From Pseudanabaena galeata CCNP1313 (GTDB lineage Bacteria > Cyanobacteriota > Cyanobacteriia > Pseudanabaenales > Pseudanabaenaceae): 64,000 nt of DNA. The notes beneath the pieces are model-generated. The model was not told the origin of the DNA. It worked only from the letters and a program-made list of their open reading frames with translations, and did not search any database. This document shows, in pieces, positions 43,463 to 52,674 of the stretch. Numbering within the stretch: the first letter of the stretch is position 1; every line of letters starts with the position of its first letter. The stretch spans positions 1-64,000 of the forward strand of contig NZ_CP112878.1 in assembly GCF_029910235.1 (NCBI RefSeq). Direction: 5' to 3'. The position numbers and the translations under genes were made by a program.

Positions 43463-44240
43463 TGCTTTAAATGCTTTTTGGGTGGACGTATTTCCCTAAA
43501 CTGTTGTCAAAAATATCCTCAACAAGGAAATCTCTAACCCAGATTAATTTTGATATTGTTTCGCTCACCTCCCGGTTTATTGCTTTTTTCAATCATAACC
43601 ATTGCGAAAGAATATTAGGCTACTTTACTTGATGAGATTTTTACAATTTGTTAACAACCGCGTAATTCCTGTCAATGTCTGAAATCTAATAATTTCGCTT
43701 ATCAAGATAGTATTAAGTCAATCCTTATATTGGATACTTTTTATACTTAGACAGTAATTTATATGTCTTAAGTATTATATTTTGAGTTGTAAATCTATAC
43801 CAGTTGAGTGACAATCCTGTGTAACTTGTTTCCCATAACCGTACCTTTTATTGTTCCAAAATCGTCCCAATGTTGTCCCACAATCGTGCGGATCGATGCG
43901 GATCTGCAACGATTTCCCGTGCTTTGAGGTATGTCTAAAACAGCTCGCAAGCTATGTTGCTCGTCGGACAAGAAATCGCGCTATCGCTTGATTTTTGTTC
44001 GACGGCAACATTACGCTTGCCAAAGGGGAGTACCCCCTTTGGAATCCCCCAAGCCAAATGATAAAATGCAAAGAAATTTAGAAAAAACAAACTAGATAGA
44101 TAATTAACACTTTAAAATCTAAATGTGTGGAGAAGAATAGGAACTGCAAAAATAACTGATAGCTACGGCTTATCAGACTCTTTGTGATTTGCAGATATTT
44201 TGACAACAAGTAAGCAGGATAAACTTTAGGAATAACAGTG
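43463..44240. other. 778-base gene-free region with candidate oriT
   Basis: It lies between the partition operon (minus) and the mobC-mobA genes (plus), the usual position for oriT and the promoters of both. Two inverted repeats stand close together. An imperfect stem of about 20 bp (43956-44009; left GTTGCTCGTCGGACAAG) comes first, and then a perfect 9-bp stem CCAAAGGGG-AGTAC-CCCCTTTGG (44020-44042). The nick site cannot be placed from sequence alone. The AT-rich left part holds no gene. Confidence 0.55.
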
Positions 44241-44651
44241 ATGACCTTATCCGTTAGATTTACAGTGCGAATGACCGAAGAGGAGAAAGTAATCCTAGAT
44301 GAAAAAGCAAGTCAATTGAATGTTAAAGCCAGTGAAATTGTGAGATGTGCAACGTTTAAATACGATCTGCCGACATCTAAGGTACAAGTTGTAAACATAG
44401 ATTGGAATCTTTATCACCTATTGGGGGAAGTCAAGTATGAATTGAATAAAATCGGTACAAATATCAACCAACTAGCCCATGATGCCAACTTGAGTCTAAT
44501 GATGGGTAGCCCAATGCAACTACAACTGGAAGAACTCAATGAGATATCGCATCGTATTGAGCGATCAATTGGTTCAATATCCGAACTAAGAACTCTGATT
44601 ACGGAGAGTACAGGTATAAAGCCCAAATTAGGAGAAGAGGATGATCGGTAA
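44241..44651 (+). CDS. MobC-like relaxosome accessory protein
   Basis: A 136-residue protein starting MTLSVRFTVRMTEEEKVILD. The ATG at 44241 is preceded by an in-frame GTG at 44238 that could also serve. The first 45 residues form a ribbon-helix-helix, as in MobC/TraY-type proteins. The middle GEVKYELNKIGTNINQLAHD matches the LN.IG.N.NQLA signature of MobC. Such proteins bind oriT beside the relaxase and open the DNA. The gene overlaps the relaxase start by 11 bases, so the two are translated together. Confidence 0.85.
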   Translation: MTLSVRFTVRMTEEEKVILDEKASQLNVKASEIVRCATFKYDLPTSKVQVVNIDWNLYHLLGEVKYELNKIGTNINQLAHDANLSLMMGSPMQLQLEELNEISHRIERSIGSISELRTLITESTGIKPKLGEEDDR

Positions 44652-46176
44652 AATTATTAAGGGAAAGAGCTTTCAAGGCTGCTTATCTTATGTCATGGGA
44701 AAAACTGGTGCGGCGGTCATAGGTATGAATATGGATGGCAAAGATCCATATAGTTTAGCGAATGAATTTTCTTTGTCTTGGCAATTGCGCCCTAAATTAA
44801 ATTACAAAGTTTGCCATGTAATTCTCAGTCTTAGTCCTGAAGAGCATCTTAACAATGATGCTTGGCAGACAGCGATCGCCCAATATCTCAAAGAGATGGG
44901 ATTTACCAATAATCAATATGTGGCTGTAAAGCATACTGATAAAGAAAATCACGAACACATTCATCTCGTGACCAGTCGGGTGCGGATGGACGGCTCAGTA
45001 GTTTCTGACAGTTGGGATTGGACGCGCAGCCAAGATGTGATCCGCAAACTAGAGCAGGACTTTGGACTAGCGGCTGTACCATCAAGTTGGGAATGCGATC
45101 GCCAAGAGCAAACCAAGAGTCAGATAGATAAGGAATTAGAAACGGGCAAAGTTACGGTAAAGCGGCAACTTGCGGATAAGATCGATGCAACTTTGGTAAA
45201 TACCACGTCACTACTAGATTTTATTGAGAAGCTAAATCTTGAAGGGATTGAAGTCAGGGTTGACCGAGATCGCAAGGGAAAACCGAAAGGGATTGCTTAC
45301 AAACTTGATGGAGTGAGCATGGCAGGTTCCAGTGTGGGCAAGGCTTATTCCTTACCGCGTGTCTTGAAGCGGATAGAAAGTGTCTCCGAGCAGGGGATAC
45401 ATCCTAATATTTCCTCTATGGCATCTCACATATCGCAAGTCATCAGAGAGCAAGTAAAAGTAGGAATGACCATGCCCCAGTTGATTGAGCAGTTGAAACA
45501 TTCAGGAATAGATGCTCATGTCAAATACACGCGCACCAAGAAGATTAAAGGTATTTCCTACAGTTTGGGACGTAACAGTATTCAAGGTAATGAGCTAGGT
45601 AAAGAGTTTAGCTGGGGAGGACTTCAGAAGTATTTACAGGTTAGTTACGATCCAGCCCGTGATCGCTCGATTATTTTAGAGATGCGTGCTGATCGAAAGG
45701 CGATAAATCAGCCTATAGAGTCTTCTTATCAAGACGAGATGGGCTTGTCAGATAGTTTGTTAAACGAGCTTGTGGTTGAGTTAGAAAAACAGCGATCGCT
45801 CAAAGTCCCCAAACCAAAGCAATCTGAAAATATTACTAAATCAGAAATCCCTGTTAACCCAGAACAGGATAGAAACAATCACGCTCAGATGGTTGCAGTA
45901 ATCTGCCATCAGATCCTCAATGAGCTAGGGTCTGATAGTTTTGGAGAAATAGGCAAGAATTCTTACAGTATCCAACGAAGCAGAGATGCTCTGATAGTTG
46001 AGAATTTAAGAGGTGATCGCCAGATCATTTTGCAGGTTAAGGGGCAGGAAATTGAGTTTGCCAATTTGAGCGAGTTTGATATCCGACAATTTGAGCAGGC
46101 TTGGCAGCATCGATCTCAAGCACAGCAACAAAGTATTGGTAATGTTTCAGACTTATTGAATCAAGAAATTCAGTAA
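44641..46176 (+). CDS. MobA-type relaxase (MOBP-like)
   Basis: A 511-residue relaxase. The N-terminal domain has the likely catalytic Tyr17 in LSYVMG and the metal-binding histidines in KHTDKENHEHIHLV (H98, H104, H106, H108). The enzyme nicks one strand at oriT and stays linked to it, leading it into the recipient. After the nuclease part there are two copies of a module (about 165-245 and 260-345) with the pattern GI.Y...G..I.GS/NE.G, ending YDPARDRS. The same module opens the truncated gene at 2973-4733. No type IV secretion genes are seen, so the plasmid is probably mobilised by others. Confidence 0.85.
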   Translation: MIGKIIKGKSFQGCLSYVMGKTGAAVIGMNMDGKDPYSLANEFSLSWQLRPKLNYKVCHVILSLSPEEHLNNDAWQTAIAQYLKEMGFTNNQYVAVKHTDKENHEHIHLVTSRVRMDGSVVSDSWDWTRSQDVIRKLEQDFGLAAVPSSWECDRQEQTKSQIDKELETGKVTVKRQLADKIDATLVNTTSLLDFIEKLNLEGIEVRVDRDRKGKPKGIAYKLDGVSMAGSSVGKAYSLPRVLKRIESVSEQGIHPNISSMASHISQVIREQVKVGMTMPQLIEQLKHSGIDAHVKYTRTKKIKGISYSLGRNSIQGNELGKEFSWGGLQKYLQVSYDPARDRSIILEMRADRKAINQPIESSYQDEMGLSDSLLNELVVELEKQRSLKVPKPKQSENITKSEIPVNPEQDRNNHAQMVAVICHQILNELGSDSFGEIGKNSYSIQRSRDALIVENLRGDRQIILQVKGQEIEFANLSEFDIRQFEQAWQHRSQAQQQSIGNVSDLLNQEIQ

Positions 46177-46417
46177 AAGTAGGACAAGTCATCACGAAAC
46201 TACTAGACTTTGCGGTAATACTCAGAGGGATACAAGGTGATCTATTCCCTCATGACGTATATACTGCCTTGAATTGTGTAATGGCTATCATAATTGATAG
46301 CAGTATTTGGAAAAGTAAATCTCTCTCGTCAAAAAAGGTTCTGTGCACCTTAACGAGTGAGTTGTAACCGACCGTTAGACTACCTGATCAAGTAACATAA
46401 GGAGCAATCCGTAGCGT

Positions 46418-47116
46418 ATGTCCCACGAAAGTTTCACACCACAGCATCGGGCAATCGGAAGAGTAGCAGCTTGGGCTGTTTTCTTTTTAGAGGTGATATA
46501 CGCTGTTACAACGGCTCTCGGATTTCTTGCGCTCAAATCGCCCCAAGACCCAATCGGCGATCCATTCTTCTTGATTATGGAACTACTGATAGTCATTATA
46601 GTTCCCCTGATGGTCGTAAGCATGGTCGCAGTCCACGCTTACGCAACCCCTGATGTCAAGGTATATAGTCTTACGGCACTTATCTTTATGATCCTGCTTG
46701 CGGGAATTACTTCCAGCGTTCACTTCGTTATCCTGACGATAGGTCATCAGATTGAGGCTACCAGATTGACATGGATTTCTCCGCTACTCTCATTCAAGTG
46801 GCCATCTGTGGCATATACGTTAGATATTCTTGCATGGGATTGGTTCTTTGCCCTCTCAATGCTTTTTGCAGCGCCTGTATTTAATTCAGGAAAGCTGGAG
46901 ATAGCGGTGAGGAACCTTATGATTGTCAGTGGTGTACTGAGTCTTGTGGGGTTGATTGGTGTGCCACTTGCAGATATGCAAGTTCGGAATATCGGAATTA
47001 TCGGCTACGGTGTGGTAGCTCCAGTTGTGTTTCTACTGCTAGGCATAATTTTTGATCGTACCCAGCATCAGCCAAAAGCCACTGAGCGAAACCGCAATTC
47101 TCCATCGGAGGACTAA
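46418..47116 (+). CDS. Multi-pass membrane protein, 232 aa
   Basis: Unrecognised. The protein begins MSHESFTPQHRAIGRVAAWA and has about six hydrophobic helices, for example LIVIIVPLMVVSMVAVHAYA, LIFMILLAGITSSVHFVILT and GIIGYGVVAPVVFLLLGIIF. The tail is short and polar. No transporter motif is visible. The gene ends 71 bases from the converging hydrolase gene. AAGGAG lies 14 bases before the ATG, a rather long spacing. A palindrome GCTATCATAATTGATAGC at about 46284 lies in the leader and could be an operator. Confidence 0.55.
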   Translation: MSHESFTPQHRAIGRVAAWAVFFLEVIYAVTTALGFLALKSPQDPIGDPFFLIMELLIVIIVPLMVVSMVAVHAYATPDVKVYSLTALIFMILLAGITSSVHFVILTIGHQIEATRLTWISPLLSFKWPSVAYTLDILAWDWFFALSMLFAAPVFNSGKLEIAVRNLMIVSGVLSLVGLIGVPLADMQVRNIGIIGYGVVAPVVFLLLGIIFDRTQHQPKATERNRNSPSED

Positions 47117-47187
47117 ACCATATTGTACTGGACGGAATCAACTCTCTGATATGAATTTAGATCAGGAATACACGAATGCTTATGCAT

Positions 47188-48804
47188 CTAAAAGCATCGT
47201 TTTTCTAATGATTGAAATTGAGGCGATCGCACAATCAAGATAACCAGTAGAGCAGGAAATAAAGCCATCCGAGCGAGTAGACTTATGGCAACGATCGCAT
47301 ATTCCATAGAGACAGTTCCCATCCTTGCCTGTTGAATGAGAACGATCGCTAAAACTAAACTGAGTCCGCCTAGCAATTGCAGAGATTTCTTACTGGGACG
47401 ATCTACTTTTGCTAGTTTTAGTGGTTGACGCAGCCATCTGACTAGCCATGCAGCCGCTCTAGTCCCAACACTTAAAATCACACTGGGATAAATCAGTTCG
47501 GGCAAAAAGAGAAGGGAAAGCTGCCAACTAGGAACAAGTCCATTGCTATAGACAGGAAACATAGCCGCATTCAATTCTTGAACTCTTGAATAAATCATTG
47601 CTACAGGAAGTTGGATAAGGAACTGCGGTAATCCTAATAGATATGCAGGATGGGTCAACAACTCTTGCCAACGCATGACAAGGGAGACGATCGCATAGGC
47701 GATGAGGATAGTACCAACATAAAGCCCGCACAGTTGCAAAAATGATGTCAGCTTCTTTGGTTGATTGATGGCATAGGTACTGATAGGCAAAACTGCTGCC
47801 ACTAGAAAGACTAGACTACTTGCCATTCTGCTAGGTATCGCTCCCATCATACCCAAACAGAGGAAAATCCCAGCGATCGCCACCATTCCCACTGTTACTA
47901 AGCGCAATTTTGTCCTCAAGAAATTAAGCTCACGTAGACCATAACCAATAGTTAAAAGCGAACCGATCAAGATCAGAAACCATCCCCACATGACAAATGG
48001 CATCGTTAAAAATACCGACCTCTCAGGCAAATCAAAGGCTTTCATAGCCCAAATAACAGCTTCTTGGATTAAGGTGGGGTCAAAAGGCTCAATCAAATGG
48101 TTAGATGTACTGGAAATGACCAATTTTCTAGCGGAACCATTTTGAAAATCTCCCTTGAGTTGAAATTCCTGAGTTGCTTCACCAGTTCCCTGTTGTAAAG
48201 TTTCACGCATGGCTGCGGGACTATGCAACTCTTCGTACAATCCGATTCCCATCAGGAGATTAGCAGGACTGGTGCGGCTAATCTCTGCACTCATACCGAG
48301 AGCGATGGTAACGCGAATTTGATCTGAACTTGCTGTTTCTGAACCAAAGGCGATCGCTGTGGCGGCTCCCATAGAATGACCGCCCATGCCCAAATGTAAT
48401 CGGTCAAAGCGTTCGGGATGTTGTTTTACATAATCAAATACCACACCTGCATCCTTGAGATTTTCTTCTGAGCTAAATGGTCTGGCATAGGATTCTCCAA
48501 ATCCGCCAGCATCAAAGGCTATAGCGGCAATACCTTGTCGGGCTAGTTCTACTGCAAGTGGCTCCATCATTTCTTTAGAAGAGCTTACGCCATGCCAGAG
48601 AATGATCGTGGGATAGGGAGTTTTTGTTCGTTCGGGAATATATAGCCTGCCGACAAGGGGACGATCTCGATCTCGTTTTAGGTTAATTATTTCGGTGGCG
48701 ATATTATGGGGATAAAAGATTTGATTGAGCAATAACCCAGCAATCAAGGCGATCGCCCCCAGCCAAATTCCCAGCTTGCTAAACATAAACTCTGCTCTTT
48801 GCAT
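47188..48804 (-). CDS. Alpha/beta hydrolase with C-terminal membrane domain
   Basis: A 538-residue product from the ATG at 48804. In-frame TTG and later ATG starts are possible. An N-terminal membrane helix (LGIWLGAIALIAGLLLNQI) is followed by a serine hydrolase domain with IILWHGVSSSKE (oxyanion region) and the nucleophile GHSMGAATA near residue 142. The second half has several hydrophobic helices. The domain faces the outside or periplasm if the first helix is a signal anchor. The natural substrate is unknown. Such fused hydrolase-membrane proteins are found in cyanobacteria. The gene is convergent with the multi-pass membrane protein at 46418. Confidence 0.7.
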   Translation of the reverse strand: MQRAEFMFSKLGIWLGAIALIAGLLLNQIFYPHNIATEIINLKRDRDRPLVGRLYIPERTKTPYPTIILWHGVSSSKEMMEPLAVELARQGIAAIAFDAGGFGESYARPFSSEENLKDAGVVFDYVKQHPERFDRLHLGMGGHSMGAATAIAFGSETASSDQIRVTIALGMSAEISRTSPANLLMGIGLYEELHSPAAMRETLQQGTGEATQEFQLKGDFQNGSARKLVISSTSNHLIEPFDPTLIQEAVIWAMKAFDLPERSVFLTMPFVMWGWFLILIGSLLTIGYGLRELNFLRTKLRLVTVGMVAIAGIFLCLGMMGAIPSRMASSLVFLVAAVLPISTYAINQPKKLTSFLQLCGLYVGTILIAYAIVSLVMRWQELLTHPAYLLGLPQFLIQLPVAMIYSRVQELNAAMFPVYSNGLVPSWQLSLLFLPELIYPSVILSVGTRAAAWLVRWLRQPLKLAKVDRPSKKSLQLLGGLSLVLAIVLIQQARMGTVSMEYAIVAISLLARMALFPALLVILIVRSPQFQSLEKRCF

Positions 48805-48914
48805 ATCCTCAACAATTCCCCTCTGAGGGAAATAGCCTATACTGAGCCACACTATACCTCTTGGCAATAATCTATCTAATTCCTTTCATGAAACTTTATC
48901 AGCAAGAATCAGGA

Positions 48915-51113
48915 TTACGGCTCGGCAAACTTTGCTAAACGTTTCGCGAGATAAGTATATCTCTGCCGATCGCTAACTTGTTTTACTGCCATCCCGATCG
49001 CCTTCGACTCCCCGACAATAATGGCAAGCTTTCGCGCACGAGTTAAACCAGTGTAGAAAAGATTGCGAGAAAGCATCAGAAAATGTTGCATGAACAGAGG
49101 CATGATTACCACAGGATATTCGCTGCCCTGCGCCTTATGGATCGTCGTCGCTCTAGCGAGAGCAATCTCATTGAGATCGGCATAATCATAGGTTACTTGC
49201 CGATCGCCAAATACAAACGTGACTTCCCGCTCCTCCAAATCTACACCTGTAATCGTGCCAATATCACCATTGAACACCTCGCGATTATAGTCATTCACCT
49301 GCTGCATAATGCGATCTCCCAAACGAAAGATCGTATTGCCATACTTAATTTCGGGCTTCATGGCATCAGGGGGATTGAGAAGTTGTTGAAGGACAACATT
49401 AAGATTACGCGTACCAACATCACCTCTAGTCATGGGACAGAGAACCTGCATATCTTGCTGAGGGTCAAAGCCCAGACTCGGTAACAATTCCGTAATAATG
49501 TCACAAACACCCTGCTGACCAGCTTCCGCATTGGGCATTTCTAGCCATAGGCAATCAGATTGCGGCTGATTAGAAACCTTTTCCATCTGCGGAAACTTAC
49601 CCGTATTGATACGGTGAGCATTCTGAATAATTTGACTTGCCTGAGCCTGACGAAATACCTCAGTGAGCGTGATTACAGGGACTTGCTGAGAATCAATTAA
49701 ATCTTGGAGAACATTGCCCTCACCGACACTGGGAAGTTGATCGGTATCGCCGACAAGAAGCAGTTGAGCGCCTAAGGGAATCGCTTTAACTAGAGAAAAA
49801 GCAAGAAACAGATCCAGCATCGATGCTTCATCAATACCGATCGCCTGAGCCGTCAGAGGATATTCCTGATTGCGTTTAAAACCCATGGATTTTGGATCAA
49901 ACTCTAGAAAACGGTGAATTGTCTTAGCCTCACAGCCCGTGACTTCCTGTAATCGTTGAGCCGCCCGACCCGTTGGTGAAGCGAGAGCAATCTCCTTACC
50001 CATCGCTTTCCAGAGCGCAACAATCGTGCGGGTGGTGGTAGTTTTACCTGTCCCCGGTCCACCTGTGAGAATTAACACCGATGAAGTTGCCGCCATCTCT
50101 ACAGCTTCGCGTTGTTTGGGCGAGAGTTGGATATTTCTTTGGGTAGTGTAGCGATCGATCCAAGCCTTGACTCGTTCAGGATCTGGATGATGTTTGTGTT
50201 GCAATAATTGATAAACCCGTTCGGCAAGATTTTGTTCAGTATGGAAGTAAGTAGGTTTATAGCAGATGAACTCTCCTTCTAAGCCTTGCATCACCAAGCG
50301 ATCGTTAACGGAGAGTTGTAGAACAATTTTAGAGATAGTTTCAGGATCTGGTTGATAATCTTCGAGGGCAAGCAGTTTGATGGCTTTCTCCTCTAGTTCC
50401 GTGCGCGGTAAATAGCAATGACCATCTTCGGCGGCTTCCCCTAAACAGTGAAAGATACCCGCAATGCTGCGAAACTCTGAACTAACTTCAATGCCGATAT
50501 TCCGAGCGATTTGGTCAGCCGTAAAGAAACCAATACCATAGATATCCGTCGCCAGTTGATAGGGATTTTCGGAAACAGTCTGAATGGAATCATTACCATA
50601 ATGCTTAAAAATCTTGACTGCATAGGTGGTGGATACTCCATGTCCTTGCAGAAATACCATGACCTCCTTAATCGCCTTTTGCATCTCCCAAGCTGTTTTG
50701 ATCATCTTCACTCGTTTCTTGGCAATACCAGGAACTTCAATCAGACGGTCAATCTCATTTTCAATGATGTCAAGGGTATCCAAGCCAAAATGAGTGACGA
50801 TGCGTTTAGCGGTGACTGGTCCCACGCCTTTAATCAAACCACTGCCCAGATATTTCTCAATTCCTGTAATCGTGGCGGGTTTGGTTTCACGGTATTGAGT
50901 GACTTGGAATTGGTCACCAAACTTAGGATGCGATCGCCATGTGCCTTCTAGGGCAAGAGTCTGTCCTGCTTGGATATTGGCAAAGTTACCGACTACGGTG
51001 ATTAGGTCTTGAGCCTTGGGTACTTTTAGCCGCGCTACGGTATAGCCTGTCTCTTCGGAGTGAAAGGTGAGGCGTTCGATGATGCCTTGGAGGTAGTCGA
51101 TGTTGTCAGGCAT
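48915..51113 (-). CDS. recD2: RecD2 DNA helicase
   Basis: A 732-residue superfamily 1 helicase of the RecD2 type. The N-terminal OB-like and helix-hairpin-helix part includes GTGIEKYLGSGLIKGVGP-like and EVPGIAKKRVKMIKT sequences. Walker A is ILTGGPGTGKTTTTRT near residue 348. Motif II is IGIDEASMLD. Motif VI lies near the C-terminus as FYTGLTRARKLAIIVG. RecD2 moves 5' to 3' on DNA and acts in replication-fork and mismatch repair in bacteria without RecBC. The domain order and length are complete. The protein is normally chromosomal, so its position on this element is notable. Confidence 0.9.
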   Translation of the reverse strand: MPDNIDYLQGIIERLTFHSEETGYTVARLKVPKAQDLITVVGNFANIQAGQTLALEGTWRSHPKFGDQFQVTQYRETKPATITGIEKYLGSGLIKGVGPVTAKRIVTHFGLDTLDIIENEIDRLIEVPGIAKKRVKMIKTAWEMQKAIKEVMVFLQGHGVSTTYAVKIFKHYGNDSIQTVSENPYQLATDIYGIGFFTADQIARNIGIEVSSEFRSIAGIFHCLGEAAEDGHCYLPRTELEEKAIKLLALEDYQPDPETISKIVLQLSVNDRLVMQGLEGEFICYKPTYFHTEQNLAERVYQLLQHKHHPDPERVKAWIDRYTTQRNIQLSPKQREAVEMAATSSVLILTGGPGTGKTTTTRTIVALWKAMGKEIALASPTGRAAQRLQEVTGCEAKTIHRFLEFDPKSMGFKRNQEYPLTAQAIGIDEASMLDLFLAFSLVKAIPLGAQLLLVGDTDQLPSVGEGNVLQDLIDSQQVPVITLTEVFRQAQASQIIQNAHRINTGKFPQMEKVSNQPQSDCLWLEMPNAEAGQQGVCDIITELLPSLGFDPQQDMQVLCPMTRGDVGTRNLNVVLQQLLNPPDAMKPEIKYGNTIFRLGDRIMQQVNDYNREVFNGDIGTITGVDLEEREVTFVFGDRQVTYDYADLNEIALARATTIHKAQGSEYPVVIMPLFMQHFLMLSRNLFYTGLTRARKLAIIVGESKAIGMAVKQVSDRQRYTYLAKRLAKFAEP

Positions 51114-51427
51114 AAGCCATAAGGACGGATAAATGTAGCGATCGCTTTACCATTTATATAGCAATTTTGATTTCGTTGTAGGTAAATAGCGATTTCCCCA
51201 ATCCCGCGACATCACAAGGTGCTGCGAATATTAGCTAAAAATAGCCAGTTATCTATTGCATAGTGAACAGCAAGAAAATAAGCAAAGTCATGTAATTAAA
51301 TTTAGAGAAATATATTTATCTAAAAATCAGTTTAATTTATTGTTTTTGGTAATCTGTTTGTATCACTCAAAGTTTCTAGTAGTATGGAATCTAATCGATT
51401 TCACAAATTTTAAAACAGGGGTGTTTT
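51114..51427. other. 314-base AT-rich intergenic region
   Basis: It holds divergent promoters for recD2 (minus) and the small gene at 51428 (plus). A frame of 65 codons from 51256 has poor codon use and no ribosome site, so I do not call it. I see no repeat or RNA gene. Confidence 0.5.
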
Positions 51428-51595
51428 ATGGTGAACAAGGCGGGAAATTTTAAAAAGGTGGCTGAAGTGGGTGAGGCAGTTAGTTCTTCTATGGCGGCTG
51501 TTGACTCTTTTCAGACTCTCATTGAGGCAAAACTGAAACAGGAAAATGAGCAGAAAAAAGCAAAACCTAAAGTTGATGAATCCAAATCCGTCTAG
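51428..51595 (+). CDS. Small charged protein upstream of the LRAT-like gene, 55 aa
   Basis: Starts at the ATG at 51428 with AGGGG 7 bases upstream. It encodes MVNKAGNFKKVAEVGEAVSS, then SMAAVDSFQTLIEAKLKQEN and a Lys-rich tail. It is helical and soluble. It overlaps the next gene by 50 bases in another frame (start at 51546), so the two are translationally linked. It could be a partner or antidote of the LRAT-like protein. That is inference from position. Confidence 0.5.
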   Translation: MVNKAGNFKKVAEVGEAVSSSMAAVDSFQTLIEAKLKQENEQKKAKPKVDESKSV

Positions 51596-52379
51596 AGTCT
51601 TACGCTTGTTTGCCGAAACTCAAGACCGTTTGTATGATGGTGACACTATCAAGAAAATGATTAGCCAAATCGCCAAGCATACTAAGGATCGTAAGATTAT
51701 TGTGAACTGCGAGGCGATCGCTGATTTATTGCAAATTGAGTTTGAGCAGACTTTTCTCAGAAATGATGTCAATCAACATAATGACGCAGTTAGGAAGCTT
51801 CAAAATCATGTTACTTGGGTTCATGAAAAGTACAAGGAGGTTAAACCCTTCTTAGAAAATTGCGATCCTATTTGGTATACAAGATTGCAAGAAGCTACAG
51901 ATGCTCAGTTAGCAAGGCTTAGTCAGTTAGTTTCTCTTTTGAGTGCTGTTCCTGATATTTGCGATCTGGATGGTAATGTCATCAGACCGAATGATTTGGT
52001 TACTTATCCCAGTAAAGATCAAGAGGATAGAGTGTATGACCATTATGGAATTGTAAGAGCAACTCCGCATGGTTATACTGTCGCTCATTTCTTTACGGGT
52101 GAGACTATCAGACCAGAGGGGCGGATCGCTGAGGTGGGAATTGGCTATGTTCATTTCACTCCTTACAAAGCAGAGTGGCTTTTTAAAGAGCGTCCTGAAT
52201 CTATGTCTGACAGCCAAATCGAGGCGCGTATTCACGAGTCAAGGCAGAAGTTTATAGATGCTAAGGATAAGCTATGGAATAAGCTGCTTTATAACTGTGA
52301 GCATTGGGCTAGAGAAATGGTTTACGGTGAGGCTAGGTCAATTCAAGTCGAGAATTTACGAGCCAAGAAAGTTGTTTAA
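51546..52379 (+). CDS. LRAT/NlpC-P60-like protein
   Basis: A 277-residue protein. The N-terminal 140 residues are helical (RVLRLFAETQDRLYDGDTIK and a WVHEKYKEV region). The C-terminal half shows the signature of LRAT-type papain-fold proteins: YDHYGIV with the first His near residue 166, and NCEHWAREMVYG with the catalytic Cys near 249. LRAT/NlpC-P60 proteins move acyl groups or cut peptides. Bacterial ones can be phospholipid-acting or toxin-like. The protein has no signal peptide, so it works in the cytoplasm or at the membrane. A later ATG at 51576 is possible, but it has no ribosome site. It overlaps the short gene upstream. Confidence 0.7.
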   Translation: MSRKKQNLKLMNPNPSRVLRLFAETQDRLYDGDTIKKMISQIAKHTKDRKIIVNCEAIADLLQIEFEQTFLRNDVNQHNDAVRKLQNHVTWVHEKYKEVKPFLENCDPIWYTRLQEATDAQLARLSQLVSLLSAVPDICDLDGNVIRPNDLVTYPSKDQEDRVYDHYGIVRATPHGYTVAHFFTGETIRPEGRIAEVGIGYVHFTPYKAEWLFKERPESMSDSQIEARIHESRQKFIDAKDKLWNKLLYNCEHWAREMVYGEARSIQVENLRAKKVV

Positions 52380-52431
52380 TTAAATTTTTTCCGTTTATTC
52401 ACTATATTTTTAGAAGTTTGGAGCATATTTT

Positions 52432-52632
52432 ATGTGGTGGTTTTTAATTCCTTTTGGTATTGGCATAGCATCTTCGATAGCAAAAGAAACGAGATTATTG
52501 AATGATCCAAATAAGTGGTATGGATTGATGGAATGCAACAAGTGTGGCTATGAATGGAAATCGCGAAAAAATACCCCTCCTGCTAGATGCCCGAATTGCT
52601 CCTCAAAAAATATTGATCAAGTTTTAGGCTAG
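52432..52632 (+). CDS. Small zinc-ribbon protein with N-terminal membrane segment, 66 aa
   Basis: The ATG at 52432 follows GGAG. The product starts MWWFLIPFGIGIASSIAKET, a short membrane helix, and continues with MECNKCGYEWKSRKN and ARCPNCSS, giving a CxxC...CxxC zinc ribbon. Such small ribbons are found in many cyanobacteria. No specific function is known to me. It lies downstream of the LRAT-like gene by 52 bases and is probably in the same unit. Confidence 0.6.
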   Translation: MWWFLIPFGIGIASSIAKETRLLNDPNKWYGLMECNKCGYEWKSRKNTPPARCPNCSSKNIDQVLG

Positions 52633-52674
52633 TACTTGTAGCCACTTGATTTATTTGCAATTTAGTACCCTCAG

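Noticed and set aside
46280-46305. Palindrome GCTATCATAATTGATAGC as an operator
   Set aside because: Short arms and AT-rich surroundings make chance likely. Mentioned only with the neighbouring gene.
51256-51453. 65-codon frame in the AT-rich gap
   Set aside because: Phe/Leu-rich composition, no ribosome site, and it overlaps the better small gene at 51428.
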